From the NCBI GenBank assembly GCA_023525975.1, contig CM042032.1, positions 72,066,260 to 72,130,259 of the forward strand: a DNA stretch of 64,000 bases, in the 5' to 3' direction. The notes beneath the pieces were generated by a model. It saw nothing but the letters and a program-made list of their open reading frames with translations, was not told the DNA's origin and did no database searches. Shown piece after piece: positions 9,908-21,187 of the stretch (the stretch's first letter is position 1; the number at the start of each line of letters is the position of its first letter). The translations under genes and the position numbers were made by a program. Source of the stretch: Smallanthus sonchifolius. Its lineage: Eukaryota; Streptophyta; Magnoliopsida; Asterales; Asteraceae.

Positions 9908-10980
9908 AACATTTTAAATTTGGCAGGTTTACAAAAAATTTTAAAATCTCAAATCGATCCATCCAAACTAAAATTAAAACTAAAAATATATAAATCAATG
10001 ATTCACCCGTTTTAGCACTAAAATGTTAAAGGTATAAAAATTAGAAAATTAGGAAAAGTCTTTGATTTATAAAATTAGGCCACTTAATGGGGGATTTTTG
10101 CTTAGACCATTAGGACAAACCGCCTATGGCGGTGTGCCACATGATCTATCTCGTCAAAACCTTTACGTCCACTGGTCAGGGGCCCTCTAACTCTAAACGT
10201 AGCTCAAGTTATGACCGTTCAAGTTTGAACACTTTTTACCCTGTTGTTCTCTATCTAGCTGGTCGAGGATGGACTCCACTAATTCCTCGATCAGCTTATT
10301 ATCACATTGTACGCATGATTATCAAACGGGTTGGATGAACATCTCCATATTACAAGCTACCTATTTGTCATATTATTCTACCACTTGCACTAAACTTGAA
10401 GAAAGACTAATGCAGCACGTATGGGTCGGGCTAAAGACCCTTAAATAAACGTAGCGCTTCCGGGAGGCAACCCGCTGATCATGAATAAATTGATAGGTTG
10501 GTGCATGTGGCAGAATCATGGACCTCAGGTTTGACTTTTCAAATTTAAGTTTCTCATACTTCAGCCCCAGGTATGCCCTCTCGATACTAGGACCTTGGTA
10601 GCTTAAATACTAACTTTTATTTTCCTTGTCTGCTTTTATGTTTTCCTATTTGTGTTAGGTAGAATAACATCACCATATAGTCTCTCTACTTCTTTGAGGA
10701 ATCACACTCCATCTCCACAACTTAAGGAATCAGAAACCACATCAAATTTCTTTGAAATTCAATTAAGTCTTTGAAGCAACGTGTTGACAAGCAGCTGATA
10801 GGCACAACCTGACAGCAGCAATAAATTTTGGCCTTAGGTTACACACCGAATTGACCGGGGGAGTACCGGTTTCTTTTTCCTTAAAACTTCATGCATTTAA
10901 ATTCTTGCATAGCATTTCATTACATGCATTTGTACATTGAGGGCAATGCACAATTTTAAGTGTGGGGTGGGGAATTAAGA
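9908..10980 (+). other. 3' non-coding region of the second pol-less gypsy element
   Basis: There is no convincing ORF here. The region carries the same two boxes as the first element: CGGG-AGGCAA-CCCG at 10461-10474, and a CATTG-AGGG-CAATG hairpin (10935-10948) followed by AAGTGTGGGG at 10959-10968. No LTR follows, so the 3' end of the element is missing. Confidence 0.65.
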
Positions 10981-11761
10981 GATTCAGGACTACTTGTAAC
11001 CTCAAAGCAGTAAAATTTCAACTTGTGATTTTCTACCCATTTGACTAACACGTTACAAAAACCTACCTTTTGTAAAACCCGAAAAATTTTCAAAAAAAAA
11101 TTAAACCCAAAAATTTAAAATCTCTTTGAGGTCGCACCTAATCAAATAAAATGAATACATGACAAGTAGAAACAAATGAATATTATGCATAACGATTCGC
11201 TAAACCCTATCCCATTCGTTTTCATGTGAGGAAAATCAAGCCTATTACACAACATCAAGTTTTTGGCGCAATATATAATTATTCGCATGCTCTTTCGTTT
11301 GGCATTACTGAGTTTTTGTCGATTGAATTTTATGCATAATTAGAACTTGTGTGACTTATACATGTCAAAACCACGAACTAGTAAAAGTATGAAAGTGATT
11401 GAGGCACCTAGGACTTTATTACCCTTATCCTTAAACCCAAAAATCCCAAAAATATAATCCGCCTAGATAGCCCTTTGTGCCTTAGCCGTTTCTTTTCTAC
11501 TACGCACAATTATCACCCTACCAGCTATTCGTAAACACCGGTTATTGGCTAACTGTCTTCAAAATGGAAAAATTATCCTATGTCGTTATTTCAAGTTTAT
11601 TACCATTGCGGCAACTTCGGAAAGAGTCTGTTTTACTCAAAAGAATTGGAATATACAAGAAGGTGGATGTATTAGGAAGATACAGTCGAACTATCTGCAA
11701 GGAATTTATGGAAATATTATTTCAAGAAAACTGAGGAAAAATAATTGTTGAAGAAATTGTC
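10981..11761. other. AT-rich spacer without recognisable genes
   Basis: I see no coding potential or LTR. One item stands out: ATCAAGTTTTTGGCGC near 11253-11268 matches the LTR-PBS junction of the gypsy element at 8813-8828, but the following bases do not continue the primer binding site. Confidence 0.5.
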
Positions 11762-12895
11762 TTGATACAAAAAAAAAAGAAAAAGGAGAAAAGAAAAAGA
11801 AAGAAGTTAGTCTTTTACCGGTTAGACCTTAAAGAGCTGGATATGCATTCGTTTCATTTCAATTTGCTTTCCTGTATTCATTTCGCAAAGCCTGAATTAC
11901 CAACTGAACTCCGAGAGAAAGTTTTCAAAGCAACTAGTGATGTTAGAAAAAGGTGGCGCAAGGAAGAACAATTGCCACCATTTTGCGGCTTGTCAAAAAA
12001 TTCCGCCAAAAGAAGAGCCAAAAGATACGACAAATTTGTGAAGGTCTTATCAAGGATGGACATGGCTAACCCTGGTTTATATCCTAAAGGCTATGATTTT
12101 GAGAAGTATATTCGAAAACAAGCAAGAGCAAACTTTAAAGATCTCAAGATAGGGGTGCGCAAAAAAACCAAAAACCAAAAAAACCTAACCGAATTATGAA
12201 TTCGTTTTTCAGTTTGGTTACTAACCGTATCCGAATTGCGAATTCGGTTTTCAGTTTGGTTATCGGATATACCTTTTTTTAATTCGGTTTGTTCGGTTAG
12301 ACATATTTCCAATACGGTTTGGTTTATTTGATTGATTCGGATATACTTTTTTTTACATCGGTTTATTCGGTTGAATTCGGTTCGGTTAACATATAAGGGT
12401 TAAAAAAATCAAAACCGAATAAACCTAACAAACTGTTAACCAAACTGTTGAACACCCCTATCTCAAAAAATCTATGCCAAACAGACATTGAGGAGATTTG
12501 CAAGGTCTAATCCACCTCCAAGTTCATCAAGACAGAGGCAAGCTCCTGGAGCTCCTACTACGCTTCTTCCTCAATACCACTAGAATTATGAAGGAAATAC
12601 TGTTAATTACAACCTTTTATAAGGATGTACCAAACATACCTCATTTGTTGTTGAGAGAGGATATGAAGAACCAATATGTGTGTGGGATGTTACTGATCTG
12701 AGATATTTGAATGACGAAGATATTTTTGCTCTTTCACATATGAAGATTCTCTATCAGTCTCAAGATCAAAGAGATGTTGATTTCTGCTACAAGTGCATCA
12801 GAGAATATGCTGAAGGAATAAGACAAGATGCAGAAAGCAGAAGAAGGAGAAGAAGAGAGGAGATCTTGGTAAGCATCAGCCTATGGAGATTGTAG
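11762..12895 (+). pseudogene. Unrecognised broken ORF interrupted by a hAT MITE
   Basis: Before the MITE, residues encoded at about 11890-12149 form a basic, helix-prone stretch (LREKVFKATSDVRKRWRKEE, then PPFCGLSKNSAKRRAKRYDK and KYIRKQARANFKDLK). After the MITE (12150-12460) a frame continues with KQTLRRFARSNPPPSSSRQRQ. Further on comes VCVWDVTDLRYLNDEDIFALSHMKILYQ, and then an Arg-rich tail ending at TAG 12893. Removing the MITE plus one 8-bp duplication nearly restores one reading frame, with further stops at about 12584 and 12619. I do not recognise the family. A retroelement or integrated-virus structural protein is conceivable from the basic composition, but nothing here proves it. Confidence 0.5.
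12150..12460. mobile_element. 311-bp hAT-type MITE
   Basis: The termini are TAGGGGTG and CACCCCTA. The flanking 8-bp target duplication is TCTCAAGA (12142-12149) and TCTCAAAA (12461-12468), 7 of 8 matching. The interior is rich in CGGTTTGGTT-like repeats on both strands. There is no coding capacity. It lies inside the broken ORF at 11762-12895. Confidence 0.85.
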
Positions 12896-12905
12896 AGTCA
12901 AAACA

Positions 12906-13560
12906 AAAGGTTGATGTTACCAACATACTCCAAGTGTTTTACTCCGGAAGAATAAGTTCACTCTAGAGGTGAGTACTCCAAAGAAATTGTCTAAAGAGCT
13001 ACAATGTGCAAGGGCTACTCGGATGAAGTCTGTACTCCGGAGAGGACTTAGTCCGGATAGTTTACAAACACTCCGGATCATAGAACACATGAAGATAAGA
13101 ATATAAGGCATGTATTCCGAAGAGTCTATCTACTCCGGAGGAACACTTTGTTCCTTCGTAGTATAAGGTAATCTCTTCAGACCAGTTTGTGTTTTACTCC
13201 GAAAGGCAACTACAAACTAAAGAGTTAGTTGAGTTAGTTATTTCAAGCTGGCTCTAGAAGAATCTAGAAGGTAGTTATGTATATGGTCAACTATATTTGT
13301 TTATAAATAGCTTATGTTAGTTTATTTGTAATGTAACTTGTAACCGTCAATTTCTCTATAATAAACTACTATCATCAATACAATTGGTCATTTTATTTAC
13401 TTGTCTTGTGTTCATACAATTGTGTTGCTGATCATCAAATTGATTGATTCCGCCTTTCAATTTGAAGAACATAATTGATATTCTTGAAGATATCGTTCCT
13501 ACATAATGGTTTCCCTTTAGTCCTATACAATCATGTCCTACATTTGTCACCACTTACCGG
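12906..13560 (+). other. ACTCCGGA-rich region with TATA and poly(A) signals
   Basis: The motif ACTCCGGA or a close variant recurs at least six times between 12943 and 13200. TATAAATAG lies near 13302, with an AATAAA-type signal (TATAATAAACT) near 13361. Such close TATA/poly(A) spacing resembles the end of a retroelement LTR or a pararetroviral promoter, but no boundaries were found. Confidence 0.35.
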
Positions 13561-15251
13561 TATCCTTTCACATAGAGGCCCTCACCACAAATACATGTCA
13601 ACAGATATTTCAAGGTGTCTTTTTCCTACTTAGGATCTTGAGTTTTGTAGAACTTTTAATGAGGCAAATTTTTAGGATTTTTGTTAAGGATAATCCATAA
13701 AAGATCAACCACTTCATCCTTTCATCTTCTTTGAAACTATTATTATCCTTTCCACATCTTCGAGTGTAGACATGAATTCCAATGCACTTTTCATGAGATT
13801 TTGTTATCTTATTTGTTTTTTGGTGTAAAAAACTCTTATATTCACTTGGATGATGATTTCCTTTTGTTTTCGGAGATTTTAGCTAGAATTAGGTGCTGGT
13901 TAATTTGAATATCAAGTGAACATTGGCTTGCACCTTGTTTTTAGATAAGATTTAATTATTTCTAGTTTGTGAGCATGCTACCATGATTACAACTACTGAT
14001 TGTTAGGATGTTCATTCAAGTATGATTATTAGCGAAAACTTTTAATCAACATGACAATATTAAAGAACTCGAAATTGAGATATAAATATTTATATCTAGC
14101 TAGATATTTGGGTGGTTACATGATTTCCAGTGTCTGGTTGAGATTGAATTGATTATCTACACACATCTTAGGGTAACAGTGGCAATTATTAGAAATAATA
14201 TATTAGGGTTTATTGTAGTAATATTTATCATAATTGTGAGATATAATTTGATCAGGTTTCCTTTGAAAGTATTCTCATTATACTCTTATAAATAGTTGAT
14301 TAATAATATATAATATTTTAGTGAAGTTTCATTATTCTATATGGTATCAATGTCTTAGAGTTCTTGTCTTCTTCTTTTCTATCCCTTTACGCCCTATCAC
14401 CAACAAATCTTCATTGGTTGTTCGCCTTATTCCCTCATCTTCCCACTTGAGTGGTGACTCTCTTTCTTTTCCTCGACCTTTCGCCTCAGGTATGCATTGT
14501 ACTTATATATAAATTATCTTTTACTTAATTTTTTCTTGCCACTGTATCCATGCCGCCATAATAGGAGCTCTTGCCGTCGCAATATTAGCTCCTACCACTA
14601 TAGCACTGCTATCATACCTCTTGACGCTTCCGCTGCGACTTAGATCTGTGTAACCACTGTATGCTGCCATAAAGTTTTCGATCTTATTGTTTACCTTTTG
14701 ATGGTTTTTAAATTGCATGTTCTTATGCCAACACATTCATTATTTTCGCTCCAAACTAAGCATCTGATTTTCTCCCGCTCTCAATGCTGGGGAGTATTTT
14801 AGTTTGTGTCAGACGACTTTCCCAAATGTGTTTTGACACATGTCAACAAAGCAAGAGGTGGGGGAATCGAATCTAGACCCCCACCACTCTTGGCGTATAC
14901 ACTTTTTTAGGACACCGATCCTGTGAGTTCCTTTCCTTCTTCGGGAGCTTAGGCCATTAAATACAACTATTATTCTCGTAAGAGAGTACAACACCGCGTG
15001 TCTATTGTATTTTCGTTAGGGCAAAGATGAAAAAAAATTTGTTTGGGTCCCACATATGGTATCATTTGGTGGTACTAGAGGGAACACATGGATTCATCAA
15101 TAATCCACTCGGTTTGCGAGTCTTGAAATCAATGAGCCATGCTCTAATGTTATATACAAAAAATAAAGGAGTTAGAGAAGACATATGTTGAATCCCAAAA
15201 AACTCCTTCTCACGCCCAAATTAGTCTGTGTGAGATAGGAGACATGTATGA
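13561..15251. other. AT-rich spacer with a decayed copia-like LTR end
   Basis: There are no credible genes. TGGTATCAATGTC near 14340 resembles the copia primer binding site TGGTATCAGAGC and follows about 150 bases of LTR-like AT-rich sequence with a TATAAATAG near 14287. This looks like a copia remnant. On the minus strand around 14835-14880 there is a B-box-like GATTCGATTCC, without a clear A box. Confidence 0.35.
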
Positions 15252-15420
15252 TTGCAAGGGAGGACATCATTAGACTCAAGGCCCAACTACTAGCGAGACG
15301 TATACCACACATATACATATGTGTGTCTTATTTTTTAAAAAATATATATATATATATATAAGCCCAATTGTTTATAAATCTGAACCCAAAACCAAAATAT
15401 AAAAAAAAAATCTATATATA

Positions 15421-16029
15421 TGTTAGGGGTTAATTTTAATGTGCAGTATCCTGAGTCTAGTATGATCCGGAAGCCTAGATCCTTGGTAACTTCAGTATCC
15501 TGACCAATAATATTGCTAACGATTGCTTGTTCCCCATTTCGATTTATATTTACAGGTAAACGTGCGTGGACTTAATCTCTCCTGAAGACTCACTCAATAT
15601 GACGTGGACCACGTGTGGAATATACGCGAAGAAGCTCATGACGGTCACATTTGAAGACTCGGTCAGTCCGGGATTCTCGGATAGTTAGTTAGCTTATCTT
15701 CTTTGTGTATAATCGGCACTTGGATCGAATAGGAAACACATCTACACGCACTTATCAATACACAACAGCTCTGTAACACTTAGAAATCGATCTCTTACTT
15801 CTCATATTGTACTCGTATTCAAATTTTAATAAAAGATCACTAGGCAACCCGGCGTTTAGTCGGCTCCCGAGGTTTTATGTCGGAGATTCTCAAGGATTAA
15901 GGGTTTTCCTCATACATAATCATGTCAAGCTTTACTTTTTCGTTCATAACTTTGCATTTTGATTAAGCACACTATCTCACTTACAAATTTTGGTTACAAA
16001 ATTAGTCTCGTTAATTTTTATTCAAAACA
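15421..16029 (+). mobile_element. Extra copy of the Tat/Retand LTR
   Basis: This 609-bp copy starts TGTTAGGGG and ends CAAAACA, like the LTRs at 16460 and 29754. It is followed by a truncated primer binding site and then duplicated flanking DNA, not by gag. It is therefore a by-product of the tandem duplication rather than the 5' LTR that adjoins the coding region. Confidence 0.85.
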
Positions 16030-16098
16030 ATTTGGCGTCCACCGTTGCAAGGGAGGACATCATTAGACTCAAGGCCCAACTACTAGCGAGACGTATAC

Positions 16099-16135
<37 letters not shown>

Positions 16136-16459
16136 AGAGTGTCAAAATAGTTTGATATTAATGTAATATTAGAGACCAAGTATTAAGAATCAGATATATT
16201 ATTTGTGTTGGAACATATATATGTGTTCGATAACGTTCAACGTTGAGGTTAATATATATTATGCAGGGTCGGCCTAGAGGGAGGGCGACGGTCCCGGGTC
16301 CGGTCTCCCTTAGGGCCCAAAGTTTTTATTTTTTTATATTATATATATATATATATATGTGTGTGTGTCTTATTTTTAAAAAAAATCTATATATATATAA
16401 GCCCATGTGTTTATAAATCTGAACCCAAAACCAAGATATAAAAAAAATCTATATATATA

Positions 16460-17067
16460 TGTTAGGGGTTAATTTTAATGTGCAATATCCTGAGTCTAGT
16501 ATGATCCGGAATCCTAGATCCTTGGTAACTTCGGTATCCTGACCAATAATATTGCTAACGATTGCTTGTTCCCCATTTCGATTTATATTTACAGGTAAAC
16601 GTGCGTGGACTTAATCTCTCCTGAAGACTCACTCAATATGACGTGGACCACGTGTGAAATATACGCGAAGAAGCTCATAACGGACACATTTGAAGACTCG
16701 GTCAGTCCGGGATTCTCGGATAGTTAGTTAGCTTATCTTCTTTGTATATTATCAGCAGTTGGATCGAATAGGAAACACATCTACACGCACTTAGCAATAC
16801 ACAACAGCTCTGTAACACTTAGAAATCGATCCCTTACTTCTCATATTATACTCGTATTCAAATTTTAATAAAAGATCACTAGGCAGCCCGACGTTTAGTC
16901 GGCTCCCGAGGTTTTATGCCGGAGTTCATCAAGGATTAAGGGCTTTCCTCGTACATAATCTTGTCAAGCTTTACTTTTTCGTTCATAACTTTGCATTTTG
17001 GTTAAGCACACTACCTCACTTACAAAGTTTCTTACAAAATTAGTCTCGTTAATTTTTACCCAAAACA
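16460..17067 (+). mobile_element. 5' LTR of the Tat/Retand element
   Basis: This 608-bp LTR runs TG...CA and is followed by the primer binding site TGGCGCCCACGGTGGGGC (17071-17088). It has AATAAAAGA as a poly(A)-like signal near 16867. Confidence 0.9.
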
Positions 17068-17161
17068 ATTTGGCGCCCACGGTGGGGCAAATGGTGCTTT
17101 TCATCTTAAAATCTGTGTTAAATTTGCGTTCAATCATTATTTTTTCAAACTGATTTCGAAA

Positions 17162-18827
17162 ATGTCGTCTCAATCCAAAATGGTTTCTGTTTCAACTACA
17201 TCTTCAAAATCTTGGTTGGACAACCCTCTTCCTCCTCCTCCATTCCATAAGAAGAGTGTTAATCCGCCAAAGAAGCCTGTTTCTGCTGGATTTTCGGGAT
17301 CTGGAATACCTGCTGGGGGACTGTGCTCGTATCAAACGACGAGATCCTCAAGTTATTCTCATAAATGAAGCAGCAGATGGAGTAACAGAAAAATACTAAT
17401 TTGATGTTGTTCAGAGAGCTAGAGAAGATAAAAGAATCAAAGAAACCAGTGGAAGTGACAACTCCGCTGCAACCAAGGATTTTGGATTTTAATTATTCAG
17501 GATCCTCAGGAATCCATAAGGGAGACTTCCTCCCCATGCAAACTAAGGTCACTACGGCTGAACCGACTCCGGCTGTCAGAGTTACTGCAAATCAAGATCT
17601 TGGAATTACTCCAGGATCATCATGCCGAAATCCTGATATCGGTAACACTTTTAATCAATTGTCAAACACTAACAAACTTATGCAGGATACAGGAATTACT
17701 CCATTCATGGCCAAGGTGCTGAAGAAACTAAGAGAGATGATATTTAGTGTACCAGGTTTAGTCCAACCTATACAGGAGATATCCTTTGCCAGTCACAGGA
17801 TCTCGAGATTTGCTCGGCCAATATGTGATGCTGAGATCCCAAAACGCTTCCAGACCCCTAACATGAAGCTATATAATGGAACTACGGATCCTGAGGAGCA
17901 CGTCGCACAATATAGAGAGAGAATGGAAATTAATCCCATTCCTTTGGACTTAAAAGAGGCTTGCTTATGCAAGGGCTTCGGCTCCACCTTAACAGGATCA
18001 GCCTTGAAATGGCTACTTAATGTTCAACCTTATTCAATAACTTCATTTGCTCATTTAATCAACTTGTTTAATAACCAATTCTCTTGCAGCAAAACGTTCG
18101 AAAGATTGACAAGTGACATATACATGATAACTCAGAATACCGGAGAATCTCTTCGGGATTATGTCAGCAAGTTTGACCGGGAATCCCTGGATATCCTGAA
18201 TCTTGATGTTGCCACTGCAGTCCAGGCTTTCAAGATGGGATTGAAGAAAGACTCCCCATTTTACTAAGATCTTGTCATGAATCCTTGTAGAAATCTTGAT
18301 GAAGTCAGAAATCGGGCATTAAGATTCACAAGGCTCGAGGATGACAAAAGGATCCAGCAACGGATGGATGCTCCAACCAGTTACAATCAGCCCAACCGAA
18401 AGACTGAGTCCGCACCCTTCAAGCCATACAGATCCAAACCGTACTCCAAGCCGGATAATCACAGAGTCAATGATGTGGAGGATGATGAAGATGAAGAAGA
18501 GTATCCTAGACTATCTGAATACTGTTTTTCTCTTGATACAACAGGTTTATTGTTAGCCATGCAGGATCTTGGTGAAAAAGCTAGGTGGCCTCGCAAATTT
18601 GAGAAGAACACAGCATGGAAGGATAAGTCCAAGTGGTGTGCATTCCATGAAGACTTCGGCCATGTAACTGAGGATTGCATCGCTTTGCGAAAGGAGATAA
18701 GTTACCTCCTGAGCAAAGGACACCTCAAGGAGTTCTTGGGTAAAAGAAAAGACAAAGCCAAGGATCATGACAGGATCCCGCAGAGAGAAACATCCCCGCC
18801 GCCGGATGCTAAGGTGATAAGTTTCAT
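17162..18827 (+). pseudogene. Gag of the Tat/Retand element
   Basis: The ORF starts about 75 bases after the PBS. Its N-terminal Ser/Pro-rich part is in another frame (17162-17368). The main frame runs 17401-18827 with one stop at 18265, where SPFY-stop-DLVMNP would need a Glu codon. The Gag core includes KRFQTPNMKLYNGTTDPEEH, ALKWLLNVQPYSITSF and FERLTSDIYMITQNTGESL. A Cys/His motif (WCAFHEDFGHVTEDC) near 18637-18680 is the zinc-binding region typical of this lineage, differing from the usual CCHC spacing. An acidic tract (EDDEDEEE) lies upstream of it. The frame shifts at about 18828 into protease. Confidence 0.85.
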
Positions 18828-19350
18828 ACCTTGTGGTCTGACATATGTGGTACCTCTTATTCTACAGCAAAAAGGAACGCTAAAGAAGCAAAGACAGAGA
18901 AAGGGGACAAGCCTACCAAAACCTCCACCTTAACTAAAAAGAAAGTGATCTCTTTCGACGAAGGGGACAGAGACGATGTACAGGATCCTCATCATGACGG
19001 CTTAGTAATCACTCTATACATTGCCAATCACTTCATCCGCGGGATCCTAATTGACGGAGGGAGTTCGGTGAACATCATACAACTTGAATTCCTTAAGAGG
19101 ATGGGGATCCCAGATTCTGAAATTGTCTAAAAATCCTCAATGCTGGTATGATTCAGTGGAGAGATCAAAAACACAGTTGGAGAGATAAAGCTACCGATAT
19201 ACATCGAAGGGGTAAATGCTATACAGAAATTTTGTGTTATTGATTCTTTGTCTTGCTATAATATTATTCTAGTGAGACATTGGATTCATGACATGAAGGC
19301 AGTACCCACAACATATCACCAATGTGTGAAAATGCCGACCTCGTGGGGGT
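18828..19350 (+). pseudogene. Aspartic protease of the Tat/Retand element
   Basis: After a frameshift near 18828 the frame reads KKVISFDEGD, then HHDGLVITLYIANHFIRGIL and IDGGSSVNIIQLEFL. The active site is Asp-Gly-Gly where the family has Asp-Thr-Gly or Asp-Asn-Gly. The second half (GEIKLPIYIEGVNAIQKFCV, IDSLSCYNIILVRHWIHDM) follows after stops at 19128 and 19149. These are decayed retropepsin sequences that once processed the polyprotein. Confidence 0.8.
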
Positions 19351-19498
19351 AGTAAAGATCAAAAGTGATCAGTAGGAGGCAAATGACTGTTATACTTCTT
19401 CAATAAAAGCCTCCGCCAAAACCAGGCAAGCATAGCAATTAAAGAAACAAGCCCGAGATGTCTTAGAAACCAAAGAGCAGGATGTTTAAGAAATATCC

Positions 19499-21187
19499 TT
19501 AAGCACGGAGGATCCTGATGTCAAGGTGCTTGTTAGAACCAATATCCCCAAAGATATTGAACTCGAAAAGCAGAGTCTCAACCTTCGCTTGGAAGCATGA
19601 AGACATGACAGGTATCTCTAAAGAAGTTATTACACATAAATTGGGTGTTGATAATAGTTTCAGGCCAATACACCAAAAAAGAAGAAAATTTGCACCAGAA
19701 AGGAATACAGTTATCCAGGAAGAGGTTGAAAGACTGTTGAAAGCTAGAATAATAAGGGAAGTGAAATTTCCAAGATGGCTAGCCAATGTAGTGGTGGTCC
19801 ACAAGAAAAATGGAAAATGGAGAGTCTGTGTAGACTTCACAGACCTAAACAAAGCATGTCCCAAAGACCCTTTTCCATTACCACACATTGACTCAATGGT
19901 GGACGCTACAGCAGGCCACAAAATGCTAACATTCATGGATGCTTCATCAGGATTTCAACAAATTCAAATGGAACCCTCAGATCAGGAGGATACCGTATTC
20001 ATGACTCCAACAGGTATTTATTGTTATAGTGCTATGCCCTTTGGTTTAAAAAAATGCAGGTGCTACGTATCAGAGGGTGGTAAACATGACGTTCAAAGAG
20101 AAACTAGGGAACACCATGGAAGTCTACATAGATGATATGGTGGTGAAATCAAAGAATGCTGAGGATCATCTTAGGGATCTCAAAGATGCATTCGATATCC
20201 TGGACTAATACAACATGAAGCCAAACCCTTCTAAATGCCACTTTGGAGTGGGGGCAGGAAAGTTCTTGGGTTACATGGTAACCAAGAGAGGAATAGAAGC
20301 CAGTCCTGAGCAAATCAAAGCGATCATTAATCTTAAATCCCAGGAAACACCAAGGATGTTCAGAGACTAACCGGCAGAGTAACAGCACTCAACCGATTCA
20401 TATCAAGATCCTTTGAAAAGTGCATGGAGTTCTATGACATCCTGAAGAAGAACAAGAGATTCGAATGGGAAGAGAAGCATGAACAAGCACTCAAGTCATT
20501 AAAGGAATACTTGTATTCGACTCCTCTATTATTGAAACCAGAAGACGGTGAACCATTATCCCTGTACTTGTCGGTATTCGGAAACGCTGTAAGTGTCGTC
20601 CTAGTCAAGGATCATAAAGGACAACAGCATCCCGTATACTATGTAAGTAAAAGCTTGCTAGCAGTAGAGACCAGGTACTCTCATTTAAAAAATCTAATAT
20701 TAGCTTTAATAATAGCATCCACCAAGCTCAGACATTATTTTGAAACTCATGCTATTCATGTTAAGACTAATTATCCTATTAAGTGTGTATTGAGAAAGCC
20801 AGAGATGTCAGGAAGAATGGCTAAGTGGTCAGTCAATCTCAGCGCCTATGACCTTGTATATGAACCTAGAACATCAATAAAGTCTCATGCACTTGCGAAC
20901 TATGTGCCTGGTTTCAATAGTGACATCTAAAACGAAGCAGACCTTGAAGTTCAACAATTGGAAAAATCCAAGGATAAGTGGACATTATTCGAATGTAAGA
21001 GGAACAGGTCTAGGCATCATACTGAAATCGCCACAAGGGGACATAATACCCCAATCCATAAGTTGTGAGTTCTAGGCAACGAATAATGAAGCAGAATATG
21101 AGGCGCTGATAGCAGGATTACAACTAGCCAGGGATATGAAGATCAGGTATCTCCAGGTACACGTACATTCATTGTTGATTTCTAACC
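19499..21187 (+). pseudogene. Reverse transcriptase and RNase H domains of the Tat/Retand element
   Basis: RT motifs run in order: HKLGVDNSFRPIHQKRRKFA, WLANVVVVHKKNGKWRVCVD, FTDLNKACPKDPFPLPHID, LTFMDASSGFQQI and MPFGLKK. The catalytic YIDDMVVKS is at about 20125-20151, after a frameshift near 20057. The connection and first RNase H follow (FLGYMVTKRGIEASPEQIKA, VYYVSKSLLAVETRYSHLK). The second RNase H begins near 20970 (GTGLGIILKSPQG, NNEAEYEALIAGLQLARDM). It is cut at 21187 by a solo LTR and resumes at 23502. Damage: stops at 20206 and 21073, frameshifts near 20057 and 20340. Confidence 0.9.

Larger units (their letters stand above)
15252..17088 (+). repeat. Tandem duplication of flank plus LTR plus primer binding site
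   Basis: A flank beginning TTGCAAGGGAGGACATC occurs at 15252 and again at 16045. Each copy is followed by CATAT-rich sequence, an AGCCCA...GAACCCAAAACCA segment and a complete 609/608-bp LTR (15421-16029 and 16460-17067). Unit 1 ends within a partial primer binding site (TTTGGCGTCCACCG, 16031-16044), joined directly to the start of unit 2. Unit 2 has about 200 extra bases (16133-16335) between its flank halves. Confidence 0.85.

Noticed and set aside
10126..10338. 70-codon ORF in the second pol-less gypsy element
   Set aside because: It has no recognisable motif, overlaps the conserved non-coding 3' region and is of a length expected by chance.
14521..14994. Two minus-strand ORFs of about 60-70 codons
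   Set aside because: Neither has a motif or a supporting context. The B-box-like GATTCGATTCC nearby lacks an A box at tRNA spacing, so I do not call a SINE or tRNA.
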